The position numbers and the translations under genes are program-made. Positions 45,254 to 55,800 of a stretch of DNA of 64,000 nucleotides are shown here, in pieces. Under the pieces are notes generated by a model, which was given only the letters and a program-made list of their open reading frames with translations, ran no database searches and was not told the origin of the DNA. The number at the start of each line of letters is the position of its first letter. Within the stretch, counting starts at the first letter, position 1. The DNA is from Nipponacmea schrenckii (lineage: Eukaryota > Mollusca > Gastropoda > Lottiidae): the NCBI GenBank assembly GCA_030562195.1, contig JAUJPP010000011.1:11098001-11162000 (forward strand), read 5' to 3'.

Positions 45254-46845
45254 ATGGCTGCGCCCATGAATAGTGAGTGGTACTGTTGCATGTTTGTATG
45301 AGTTCTTGACTCTAATATTGGATGAAGATGAAATAAGTTTATTCCAACAAGGGCAGTTATTGATGAATGTACAGGCATGTGGATGCGTGGTTAATTTTCA
45401 AGGGCGCTTGCAGCCCAAAATATTGAATTATGCAGAATTAACGGTGCCGCGGTACACACCAGATGAGTTTAGGTACGTTTATTATGATAATCACATACTA
45501 CTTCGCCTTCAGTAATTCTACATTTTCTTCCCGACATGACCTAATCAATATGTTGTCATGTTAGATTGCATTAGCCTTATGGCATGCTCAACCAACCAAC
45601 AAGCAATAACTATGATAACACATGTACGCCTTGTAACATTCTTTTCTGATCGATCTCTTTCAGATACCACTATCGCCTGTCAAGGGATTCCTTCCAATTT
45701 CTTCTAGATCGAGTTGGACCACAGCTCGTGTCCCAAAACAAGGGTGGTGGTGATCCTGTTCAGCCAGCCAAAATGCTGCTTCTATTTGTGTGGTACATGG
45801 CAACACCAGAGTCAATGAGGGAAACAGCTCATCTATTCGGCGTTTCCATCTCTACGTGTCACAGTATCATTAATAAAGTTCTGGATGTCATCGTTGAGGG
45901 TGCTAATCAGGTAGGCCTACATAATAATATGTTATTCTAATAGACTGGATCAGTAGCATAGCTTGATAATACCACAAAATAGATTTTATTAAAGGGTAGG
46001 CCTAATTCAACAATGCAATTGCTTTTTTCAAAATATTTATCTGATTTATTTAAGTTCATCAAGTGGCCATCCGAGGAGGAGCAAGAACTTATATCAAGGG
46101 AGCTTCAGAATGAATATGTTATTGATGGGGCCATAGGATACATAGATGGAACTCATGTAAGACTGAATCATCGCATCAAAGAAGATCAGGACTATATAAA
46201 TCGTAAAAGATATCCATCTATTCAACTTCAGGTAAGTGTTTTAAAGTAATTGAAAAACTCTGAAAATTGGACTTTCAGGAATAGGTACATATTCTTCGAT
46301 TCCCCATATTCTTTATAGATCTTATCTATTTTTCAGTTGGTTGTTGCTCCAAATATGAAGATAATTCACGCAACTGCAGGATGGCCGGGTTGTGTCAATG
46401 ATGCCCGAGTCCTGACTAATAGTGACCTTTATACAAGGTCCGAAAGGAATGAGTTGTTTGGTGATGGCAAAATCATTATTGGTGATTCTGCCTACCCTGT
46501 TCGAAGATGGCTCATTTCCGTGATGAAAGACAATGGAAGACTGACACAAGCTCAACGCCAATTTAATCGGTGCCTTTCATCAATGAGACAGTTAGTTGAA
46601 CGATTGGACACTTGAAAGGGCGTTTTCGGCGATTAAGATGTGTCCATGTTTATGGGGCTGTAGTTGCGACAAAGATCATTATTGCGGCCTGTGTTCTTCA
46701 CAATATAACAATAACAACCCAAGAGGAATTGGATGACTTTATTGAGCCCGATGTGGCTCCTGATGAAATTCATGGAAACTTTGGGATTCCTAATAACAAC
46801 GATGGAATTGCTCTGCGAGAACGATTGATCGCTTTATTTGAGTGA
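45254..46845 (+). pseudogene. HARBI1-like Harbinger transposase, four exons
   Basis: Exons at about 45254-45472, 45664-45910, 46055-46231 and 46337-46845 have GT..AG borders and compatible phases. The first starts 'MAAPMNSE' at 45254 in a YY1-like context (AAGATGGC) and shifts frame before 'LYEFLTLILDEDEISLF'. Exon 2 holds 'YHYRLSRDSFQFLLDRVGPQ' and the helix-turn-helix 'ETAHLFGVSISTCHSIINKV'. Exon 3 has the first Asp ('AIGYIDGTHVRL'). Exon 4 has 'GWPGCVNDARVL', the second Asp ('IIIGDSAYPV') and Glu ('QLVERL'), then a one-base break near 46610 before 'KGRFRRLRCVHVYG' and 'IIAACVLHNI'. The end is at 46845. A DDE nuclease for cut and paste. Confidence 0.85.
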
Positions 46846-47163
46846 TATAGAAAGCGGTGTATGCCCCCCCCCCCCACTCAATGTAAAACAATTCCTATGT
46901 CAATTATTCACTTCTTATTCACACCAATTATGATGATTATTAAACACAGTAATAATAAAATGAAAAGAACGTGTGATTTATTAAACACAAAAACATAACA
47001 AAATTAAATTAAAGGGGAACCCGTTTTGAAAGTTGTCAACACTTGTGACTCTTCAAGTTCTCAACATGAAATGTTTAACACAATAGAAGAATATCTTCTA
47101 TAACACCTATAACAATAGAAACAATGGGCGGGATTTTTATGCCTTATGATTTCAGTAAAATGT
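46846..47163. other. Intergenic part of the Harbinger element
   Basis: Convergent 3' regions: a poly-C run at 46864-46875, an AATAAA near 46954 for the transposase, and poly-A-type signals on the other strand. No gene. Confidence 0.4.
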
Positions 47164-48645
47164 CTCATTTATTAATAGACTGCTCGAATAAATCCAACAA
47201 TTTGTCGACTCTACTCATTTTTTTGGCCTCTGACACCATCTCCTTTCCTACGTCCTTCATTTCTGACATTATCAAAAGCTGCTGATTCTTAGCACCACCG
47301 CTACGGCGAGCGACTTTGGGTGTCTGACTCTGTTCTGGGGAGGATGAAACTTCGACATCACCAGTATCATATTTCTTCCTCTTTCCACTGTTTTCAATCT
47401 TGTCTTCATTAATTGATGAGGCAACACTGAGTGCAGGTGACAGGGGGGGAGAAGATATTGTAGATGAGCTTGAAGCTTTTCCCTTGGCTTTGGTGGTAAG
47501 TGAATCAAAGGTGAAAGCAGGGACAGTTGATGCTCGTGTACCAAAAACGACATCAAAATCGTCCTGGTATTTGAAATCTAATCGCTCAGAGCCAGTTGAA
47601 TTGTTTGAGTCTGTGACCTTTTTGTAGCGTTTTTTTTTGAGAGTTCCACTTATTTATTATTTTAGTAACACTTGGATCGAAGTCAAGTTTCAACATCTCT
47701 TCCCTTATGGCATTCCATAGAGTGACATGGTTCTTCTCGCCCTTTATAAAGAGCTTCTCTCTTGATAGTCTCAACTTGAGAAGAGCCTTTTCTTCTGATT
47801 CGGTCCAAAAATGGGGAACACACTTTTCTGATTCTTTACTGATACCGGTACATGTAGAACCGACAGGTTTTGTTGGTTTGGTCACATTACTTAATGTGTT
47901 TAGACGGACAAGTTCCGATAGAATATTCCCTTGTTCAGTTGAACCTAGAAAGAAAGATTTGGGTGTCCATTAACCATTGCTATTGTTTATGGATAGATAC
48001 TGTATAAGCTTATATGTTTTCAAATTTATCTTGAGAGAATACACAATTCAGCATAATGACTATTTTGTACATACCTAAATTGGTAGAATTCACAAGATCG
48101 GCAGTCTTCTGATCAGTTGGTATTGAGTACAACTGTCCACCATACTCAAATTCAAGTATTACAGTAGAGCTGAATTAAACAAAAAAACACAATAAATTGA
48201 ATAGCCTAGATCCAACCACTCCCCCCCCCCCCCATGGTACCTTTTGCTGTTCAGACGTAGACCTCTAGGCTTATGTAGAAATTTAATTTAAAAAATTATA
48301 AAGTCGTTATCTAGGCCTATGGGCCTATTTCATAACAGTAAGTAAGCTTATCGGAAGAGGGAGACAAGAGGAGAGGGTGACATTCCAAAGAAAATAATAG
48401 ATAGTGATAGGCTTAGACCTGGCGCCTCTAAGTACCACGCTGGGCCTAACGAACAATTTGAGCCGCTCCAAAAACTTCGTCGGGGATGGCATACTAACCA
48501 TTCTAATGAAAAGATAAAACCTCTATTGAACTACTATACACGCCTAAAAACTTTAATTTGATGTGATCTGCTTTTCGTATCAGGTTTCCACAGAAATAGC
48601 AAAAATATTTCCTGATCAAACTCACCTTCCTTTTCCAGTCGCCAT
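47164..48645 (-). pseudogene. Harbinger Myb/SANT-like accessory protein, three exons
   Basis: Exon 1 48645-48626 ('MATGKG'), exon 2 48169-48075 ('STVILEFEYGGQLYSIPTDQ'), exon 3 47944-47164; splice sites are canonical and phases agree. Exon 3 holds a trihelix-type Myb domain: 'HFWTESEEKALLKLRLSRE' and 'HVTLWNAIREEMLKLDFD', then 'VTKIINKWN'. A shift in an A run near 47635 separates it from 'KKVTDSNNSTGSERLDFKYQ' and a Ser-rich tail with 'VDKLLDLFEQSINK' and a TGA at 47164. In working Harbinger elements this partner brings the transposase to the nucleus and to the element ends. Confidence 0.75.
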
Positions 48646-48773
48646 CTTGGAACCATTCTCAACCCACCTCTCGAGGTTGGTCCAATTCGGTTCGACCATA
48701 GTGCCGACTAGACATCATTCGGGTGTACATAGTCGTGACTTGGTTCATAAATAGTGTCACCCGAAGGTGGCCC

Positions 48774-50059
48774 AGTGTATTTATGACCTGGCAGATGTTT
48801 CTCGCCTGCATATTTGGCCCACGTCAAACCGGGAAGTTTTCTTAGAGATTTTTGAATGTCTCCCGATCTGCACGTTTATTAAAGATATTTTTTAGTAGTA
48901 GATTTTATGAATCGCTTACATTTAGATTTTCGTTAATAAGCATACCCTACTGTAAAATCTACCGACTGCGCGTTTATTAAAGACATTTTAATAAAACATT
49001 TTTTTAGTAGTAGATTTATCAATTGCTTAGTAAGTAGTCAATTCAGATTTATCGCAGTCAATGACCAAGAAAATAGAGATCTAGCGCATGCGCATTGACT
49101 GCGGTAAATCTGGTTTCCTCCAGCTTGATAAATGACATCTAGTTTCTGGAGAATCGTTGGTAGTGTAACCAAGTGATAGGGACTGACTGATGTGTCCAAT
49201 AGATTATTCATTAAGAAAACAACTTTTTCACTCTGACAAACTATATTCTGAACAAAAGGGTGGATTTGGCAAAGAACATGAAATGAAATGCACAAAATGA
49301 AAGATGTTACACTACAATATAATGAACAATGAAATGAATTGAAAGAATATGAAGAATAAGATGGGAAATACAGTGTACAATAAAAATGACAAGAGAAAAC
49401 GATTATATGGTTTGACAATGCACAGTCACAGCATTTTACTAGCTCCTCTGAGTAAAACAATAATCATAATTTATGAATTAACATAATATCCAACCACAAT
49501 AAAATGTACTTTTATAGTAACAAATGTAATATTTGGCTAATAAAATGATTACAACAAAACTGAGTTTATTTATTTCAGCATTATACTACCAGCTATTCTA
49601 GTATCTGTGTTCAAATTACTCTATGCACATATTGACTCATGGATTCAGAATTTAACTCAAATGCAAACATACAATGCATAATATCTATAAATTCGAGTTC
49701 CAATACAAACCTACACTACAATGCATAAATTAGAGCTTGAAACAATAACTTTATCTATCTATCAGTACACCATAATTATCCTACAATATTATAATAACAT
49801 GTAATAATTCAAATAAGAAGCAAAAAGAGTAATTAAAGATAAGAATTCTACAAAATTCTTGGGCAAGCACTGTCCATGATCTAGTCACGTGACCTCAAAG
49901 AAAACTTGTTAGCGGGGTTTACACTCTTTATCATGCTAATTATCGCAAATATTCCATATGACATGACATTAAACATTAACAGTTCGGTTCTTAACAATCT
50001 AATACTCACAATTAATGCTAAGAAATATAATTCTAAGATAGCTTGCCAGGCAAGGTAAC
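48774..50059. other. Unassigned, with a doubled segment and a hairpin
   Basis: 48880-49025 holds two copies of 'cgtttattaaagayatttt' and 'agtagtagattt'. A 20-base hairpin at about 49046-49115 ('gatttatcgcagtcaatg' against 'cattgactgcggtaaatc') has the palindrome GCGCATGCGC (49084-49093, an NRF1-type site) in its loop. No gene supported. Confidence 0.4.
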
Positions 50060-52110
50060 ATACGCCCACTGATAGCTTTGATTGTAAAAGTAAAAGTCCA
50101 ATTACAGCTGGTTCCTGATTTACAAGGAACTTGGAAGTTAACTATATTGTATTGCATTCAGAAGATCCAATAAAAACTGTAGTCTCTACAGTGTCCACAA
50201 ACAATTGTTGACAGACGGATGAGAAACAGTACATTCGAAATTCCAAGTTCCAGAATTCCAGGAATTTTTTTCAGAATCATATCAAAATCAATAGGGGTCT
50301 TCCTTGGATGTATTCCAGGAATTTTTTTCAGAATCATATCAAAATCAATAGGGGTCTTCCTTGGATGGTAATAAACAAATATACCAAGTTACAAAAAGAT
50401 TCATAAAGAAATGGAGTCTCTACAGTGTCCACAAGCTTTTGTTTACAAACAGAACAATTTGAAATTCAAATCCAAGAATTCCAGGAATTTTTTTCGGAAT
50501 CATACCAAAATCAATAGGGGTCTTCATTGAATGATAATAAACATGTATACCAAGTTTCAAGAAAATCCAATGAAACCTGTAGTCTCCACAGTGTCCACAA
50601 ACAATTATTGACAGACGGATGACAAACAGTACAATTCGAAATTCCAAGTCCCAGAATTCCAGGAATTTTTTTCAGAATCATATCAAAATCAATAGGGTTC
50701 TTCCTTGGATGGTTATAAACAAATATACCAAGTTACAAAAAGATTCATAAAAAAATGGAGTCTCTACAGTGTCCACAAGCTTTTGTTTACAAACAGAACA
50801 ATTTGAAATTCAAAGTCCAAGAATTCCAGGAATTTTTTTCGAAATCATACCAAAATCGATAGGGTTCTTCCTTGAGTGATTATAAACAAGTATACCAAGT
50901 TTCAAGAAATTCCAATAAAAACTGTAGTCTCTACAGTGTCCACAAACAATTGTTGACAGACGGACCAACGGACCGACGGACCGACGGAATTTGAAATTCA
51001 AAGTTCAAGAATTCCAGGAATTTTTTTCGGAATCATACCAAAATCGATAGGGGTCTTCGTTGAATGGTAATAAACATGTATACCAAGTTTCAAGAAGATC
51101 CAATAAAAACTGTAGTCTCTACAGTGTCCACAAACAATTGTTGACAGACGGATGAGAAACAGTACATTCGAAATTCCAAGTTCCAGAATTCCAGGAATTT
51201 TTTTCAGAATCATATCAAAATCAATAGGGGTCTTCCTTGGATGGTAATAAACAAATATACCAAGTTACAAAAAGATTCATAAAGAAATGGAGTCTCTACA
51301 GTGTCCACAAGCTTTTGTTTACAAACAGAACAATTTGAAATTCAAAGTCCAAGAATTCCAGGAATTTTTTTCGAAATCATACCAAAATCGATAGGGTTCT
51401 TCCTTGAGTGATTATAAACAAGTATACCAAGTTTCAAGAAATTCCAATAAAAACTGTAGTCTCTACAGTGTCCACAAACAATTGTTGACAGACGGACCAA
51501 CGGACCGACGGACCGACGGAATTTGAAATTCAAAGTTCAAGAATTCCAGGAATTTTTTTCGGAATCATACCAAAATCGATAGGGGTCTTCGTTGAATGGT
51601 AATAAACATGTATACCAAGTTTCAAGAAGATCCAATAAAAACTGTAGTCTCTACAGTGTCCACAAACAATTGTTGACAGACGGATGAGAAACAGTACATT
51701 CGAAATTCCAAGTTCCAGAATTCCAGGAATTTTTTTCAGAATCATATCAAAATCAATAGGGGTCTTCCTTGGATGGTAATAAACAAATATACCAAGTTAC
51801 AAAAAGATTCATAAAGAAATGGAGTCTCTACAGTGTCCACAAGCTTTTGTTTACAAACAGAACAATTTGAAATTCAAAGTCCAAGAATTCCAGGAATTTT
51901 TTTCGAAATCATACCAAAATCGATAGGGTTCTTCCTTGAGTGATTATAAACAAGTATACCAAGTTTCAAGAAATTCCAATAAAAACTGTAGTCTCTACAG
52001 TGTCCACAAACAATTGTTGACAGACGGACCAACGGACCGACGGACCGACAGACCGACGGACAGGGGCGACAACAATATACGTCCACATTTCTATGTGGGC
52101 GTATAAAAAT
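50060..52110 (+). repeat. 'ATACGCCCAC' repeat element with a 532-bp higher-order tandem array
   Basis: Left end 'atacgcccactgatag', right end 'atgtgggcgtataaaaat', short inverted ends of the family. 'ccaggaattttttt' marks monomer starts at 50258, 50315, 50481, 50659, 50826, 51014, 51191, 51358, 51546, 51723 and 51890. Spacings settle into 167, 188 and 177, giving a three-monomer unit of 532 bp; units at 50826 and 51358 are almost identical. Monomers differ by 'gatgagaaacagtac', 'acaaacagaacaatt' or 'ccaacggaccgacgg'. The right end has a hairpin ('tacgtccacat', 'atgtgggcgta'). Apparent minus-strand frames here are repeats of one another and not genes. Confidence 0.85.
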
Positions 52111-52757
52111 GAAATTACAAGTATAAAACGTAATTTAAAACTTACACGTTGTGAGAACTGTTGAGGGGTTTCAATGTTGAAAAAGATTCACAATACTTGA
52201 TAATAAAGACTAAAAGAACTCAATGATAATAAAGACTAAAAGAACTCAATAAGCATTATTACGACTGTAATACCTGTCTACCAAATTCCAAGAAAAAGCT
52301 TTGACTCATTAACAGAGACTATATAAAACGTATAACAATGAATAAGACTGGATAATTGTTATAAGGTGAAGGTCATTAAACTAGAGAATAATCCGAAGTG
52401 CTCTTACTAAAATCCAATTAAAATAGTCCTAAGTATTCTGACTCTGTCACAGTAGTTTAGCCCGTCTGTTGGTTCTTGCATCAACACCATCTTCCAATGA
52501 TATTTGTGGGATTCTTTTGTTCAAGTTTGATATTTATGGGCTTTGGTACTTTGGTTTCCATTGACTGGTCATTAAAATGCATTTATAAGTTTTATTAGTG
52601 GAGTTAAAGGGCGTTTTAAAATGAAATATTATTAGAATATAAATTATCGTGAAAGAATCCAGGAAAGTTTATATCAAAAATATATTATCATACAGATGCA
52701 GATCAAGCACAGTATACATAATTTAACTAACTTTTAGAATAATCCACAGAATCTTTC
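52111..52757. other. Unassigned sequence
   Basis: No gene. A short doubled phrase 'aataaagactaaaagaactc' at about 52203 and 52229. Confidence 0.3.
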
Positions 52758-53040
52758 AAATGAAATGAAATCTATAAAAGGTGCATCAGCGCTAAAACGA
52801 GCTGAATAGCACCTGAATACGATTGAAAAGGCAATAACACAATAAAATTAAAGGTATCACAAAAACCCTAAAAAGGATTGACAAAAACAGTGAAAAAGGT
52901 CTTAAAAGCTACAGTAGCAAAAATAGAACTATAAAATATATATATTTATTAAAATTTAAAATACAGATTAGTCTGTTTTAAAAATGCGACAACCTTCTCA
53001 ATGATGATATAGCTGCTGCTACAGAATGACTCAATACCTT
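52758..53040 (-). mobile_element. I-clade LINE, 5'-truncated copy
   Basis: Starts with the tail 'aaatgaaatgaaatctataa' and follows the 3' untranslated region of the 20.9-kb element ('agcacctgaatacgatt', 'tcacaaaaaccctaaaaagg') to about 'gcgacaaccttctca'. Confidence 0.75.
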
Positions 53041-53508
53041 GAAAAAATAATAAAAATAAAAGAAAGGAAGGAACAAAAGTTTTAAATTTCAAATCAAAGA
53101 GGAAATTTTTACATGTACATCATCTATAAATTGTTATGCCTAGACACAAAAAGACGCTCATTAGAAATCTATATGAAATTTAATATCTCAGTGTTAAATA
53201 TTATGAAACACACAGAAATATTATAATAAGAACTTCCAATCTTTTCAACCATTAATTACTACCTGCAACTTTTTTTACAAACAAATTAACAAAGCAATCA
53301 AAATAAATAATCAAACAAATAAGATTCATATGAATTTGTCAAATAACAAAAAAGTAAAATCCAAACCAGAAATCAGTAAATAATAATTCATTCTGTAATG
53401 GTTTTAAATACGAAATAGAACACATACTAAATATCAGAAGATTTAAAATATATAAATACTGAAAAAAGCGCACCTGTGAAGCATAGTAGAGAATGCAGGT
53501 ATACTTAC
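53041..53508. other. Unassigned AT-rich sequence
   Basis: No gene seen; directly downstream (minus strand) of the P-element exon. Confidence 0.3.
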
Positions 53509-53690
53509 ATGTATATGTTTCGCTGTCAATCTAGGCACCATTCGAAATGGTCTTGCTACATAAAGCTTTACATCATATTTCCAACTTAAAGAATTACTTC
53601 CATGGGTGAATCTATGTTTTCTAAGATTATTTCTTATGTTTTTCAATAGATGTGGTGAGTCAAAGAAAAAATACACTTTTATTTTGTAAA
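53509..53690 (-). pseudogene. P-element/THAP9-like transposase exon
   Basis: 'KVYFFFDSPHLLKNIRNNLR' is the hallmark Asp/His block of P-element transposases, followed by 'SWKYDVKLYVARPF' and 'RMVPRLTAKHIH'. A donor GTAAGT closes the exon at 53509 and 'gtttttag' precedes it. Neighbouring exons with the THAP domain and other catalytic residues were not found, so this is a single stranded exon. Confidence 0.7.
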
Positions 53691-53854
53691 CTAAAAACCA
53701 TTGCTGGAAGAAGTGTCCACAATCAAAGGTACAGTTTTTGGAGAATGACAATCAATTGAATGAATAAATAATTTATTGCATTAGCATATTACATATATGT
53801 GTGATAACACAATGTTTTAGCATTATATCGATATATACAAAAAAAAAAGTAATT

Positions 53855-54060
53855 TATAAAATACATAATAATATACATAGTAGTATATATAATATACATA
53901 TCTGTAAAGTGAGTTATATTAAATTCAAATTAAGGCTAATTTATATAGTAATTCATAAAATACATAACAATATACATAGTAATATTCATAATATTATAGG
54001 ATACATATCTGCAAAATAAGATATATTAAATTCAGATTAATTTATGTGTAATTCATAAAA
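53855..54060. repeat. AT-rich tandem repeat, 99-bp period, just over two copies
   Basis: 'ataaaatacataa' at 53856 and 53955 and a partial third near 54054; shared 'aatatacatagtartat' and 'gatatattaaattca'. Non-coding. Confidence 0.55.
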
Positions 54061-54103
54061 TGCAACATAAATGTACTTACATCATATTGATATCAACCCA
54101 TGA

Positions 54104-54665
54104 TTAGTAAAATAAAATAAATAAATTCTTGTATCTATAAATTGTAAATACTTCTGAAAATTTCTCTAGTTTTCCAGGCATAAACGATGTATCTGGATAG
54201 ATTCTTATCTTAATAGGTGATTTAGTCCTCATAAGATTATAAAATTTAGCAAGTGAGTGCCAGCTCCAGCAAAAGCGAGGAAGATATTGAAACCTTAGTT
54301 TCCTATAAAGTGGACAACACAAAATAAAATGAAATTCATTTTCAATTTGATCGGTATTACAGTTACAAGTTCGTTTTCTTTTGGAATTTTTAAATATCGT
54401 CCAGTTTCCACATTTAATTTTAATGACCCCCTCTAAATTTGCATAAAACATTTCTGAATTTGACATCTGTAAGTACCTCTAAATGTACAATGTGAATTGG
54501 ATAGCGCCTAAGCTCACCTAATAGGAAGATTATTGGAGTGGAATTAGGAATATTCAATATTCTGCACATAAATTTCCTGTGAACCATTTCTATTGCAGCT
54601 GAATCAACAAAACCCCATACTTCACAGCCATAGTTTAATACTGGTGAAACTAATTGATGAATTCA
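54104..54665 (-). pseudogene. C-terminus of a second LINE type (CR1/RTE-like ORF2)
   Basis: Minus-strand codons from 54665 give 'LVSPVLNYGCEVWGFVDSAA', 'IEMVHRKFMCRILNIPNSTP' and 'LLGELRRYPIHI', then in the next frame 'CNCNTDQIENEFHFILCCPL' and 'YRKLRFQYLPRF'. These are the conserved post-reverse-transcriptase and Cys-rich segments ('C..C....EDE.HF...CP.Y') of LINE ORF2 proteins common in molluscs. One shift near 54470. Different from the I-clade copies nearby, since there is no RNase H. Confidence 0.65.
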
Positions 54666-55051
54666 GATCATGGATGATGGTGTTTAATTCCAAAATCTGA
54701 TTCAGCAACTGTTCGTCCTGATCTTCAAAAACTGAGGGATCTGTATGGTTTTTTGAACTGATTCCAATGAGAAATTTAGTAAACAAGAACTTCTCAAAAT
54801 GTAACTTTGGTACCGGGAAATTACTTGAATAACTCTACAATCCTTGATATTTCTGAGCTATAGTTTGGACAGTGGAATTGTCCATGGACACTAAACTAAT
54901 ATAGCCATACTTATCACGAGATGTTTAGTCACAAGTTCCTAGCCAAATATACACTGATAGAGGTCCTCTTATCTCTACTTCGTCGGCCAAATTTACTTGT
55001 AGCCACTACAAAGCCTGACACACCTTCCTTCACCCTCGACCACGAATCAAA
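54666..55051. other. Unassigned sequence
   Basis: No supported gene. An open frame (54921-55145, plus) overlaps the small frame below and lacks any known motif. Confidence 0.25.
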
Positions 55052-55195
55052 ATGTCATTTTCTAACTTTGAACTACCCAAAGATGTTAAATGGTTGTCCG
55101 ACAACAACAGTGTCGTTGTTGCCCAGATGGTATGGAAGGGTATGATTGATATAGATAAAGAATGCTACTCACTGGTTTATCTAAAATATGAATAA
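55052..55195 (+). CDS. Unrecognised small open frame
   Basis: ATG at 55052 encodes 47 residues ('MSFSNFELPKDVKWLSDNNS', 'VVVAQMVWKGMIDIDKECYS'). The composition is protein-like, without low complexity. No family recognised and no splice context seen; it may be an exon of a lost gene. Confidence 0.25.
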   Translation: MSFSNFELPKDVKWLSDNNSVVVAQMVWKGMIDIDKECYSLVYLKYE

Positions 55196-55434
55196 TAGCT
55201 CCTGTCTTGTTTAATGGATCTTTGTTTTGCTTTATTTCAGGAATCGCAATATGTCAATATATATATTGACCCATTAAATCTACTTCACTATGACAGATAC
55301 TGTGGCAGCTGGTGAAAATAAGGCAAGGCAGCCTCCCGCTATGCACAATAACCAGTTTGTCCTCTTTTCTTCAAGGGCACACGGCTAATTATTATTATTT
55401 TCCTCTACTAACTTTACATTTTTCTTTATCTTAC

Positions 55435-55800
55435 CTGATATGTTGGATACCCATCAATATGCCACAAAGAATTTAGTGCTTTAACTTTGTAATGCCTTCG
55501 TCTGATTGGTCTCAGTTGTAATCGACGTATGAGACAGCCTTCCATGCCAACATTCCTCATGGCCTGACGAACACACTTTTCTTGAATAGACAGACCTGCC
55601 CCTAACGATGTGCTTTCACACTTCTGTAACCTATATCAGGATAGCTCTGTAGGATTTCAGAAACTTTATGGTTTAGTTCGTCTTCACTCAAATCGCTAAA
55701 ATTGTCACAGTTCTACTGACATTTAAAATGTCTGCAGCTTGCTGAGCAGAAAATTTACAAGTACAACTTGCTGAGCAGAAAATTTACAAGTCAAGAGTGA
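55435..55800 (-). pseudogene. IS3EU-like integrase fragment (third copy)
   Basis: 'KFSAQQAADILNVSRTV' (helix-turn-helix), 'SEDELNHKVSEILQSYPDIG' and 'YRSVKAH', then after one shift 'GLSIQEKCVRQAMRNVGMEG', 'CLIRRLQLRPIRRRHYKVKA' and 'NSLWHIDGYPTYQ' with the first catalytic Asp, ending at a donor GTAAG. It is parallel to exon 1 of the integrase at 63.7 kb but clearly diverged. A 'ttgctgagcagaaaatttac' doublet at 55740-55790 marks a small local duplication. The rest of this gene is absent. Confidence 0.75.

Larger units (their letters stand above)
45156..48773. mobile_element. PIF/Harbinger DNA transposon with two convergent genes
   Basis: The left end 'gggtcaccttcggttg' and the right end (reverse complement 'gggccaccttcgggtg') begin an inverted similarity that extends about 110 bases, including 'cacccgaatga', 'tctagtc' and 'ggtcgaac'-like text. 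Between them lie a HARBI1-like transposase (+, 45254-46845) and a Myb/SANT protein (-, 48645-47164), the two-protein equipment of Harbinger. Target duplication could not be fixed. Each gene has one or two single-base breaks. Confidence 0.8.

Noticed and set aside
49038..49460. Minus-strand frame of 140 codons rich in Cys, Phe and Ser
   Set aside because: Low-complexity translation of AT-rich sequence overlapping a hairpin; no domain.
50420..52086. Several repeated minus-strand open frames of 60-75 codons
   Set aside because: They are readings of the 532-bp tandem array, identical from unit to unit and without codon constraint.
53801..54019. Plus-strand frame with 'KIHNNIHS' repeats
   Set aside because: Reading of an AT-rich 99-bp tandem repeat.
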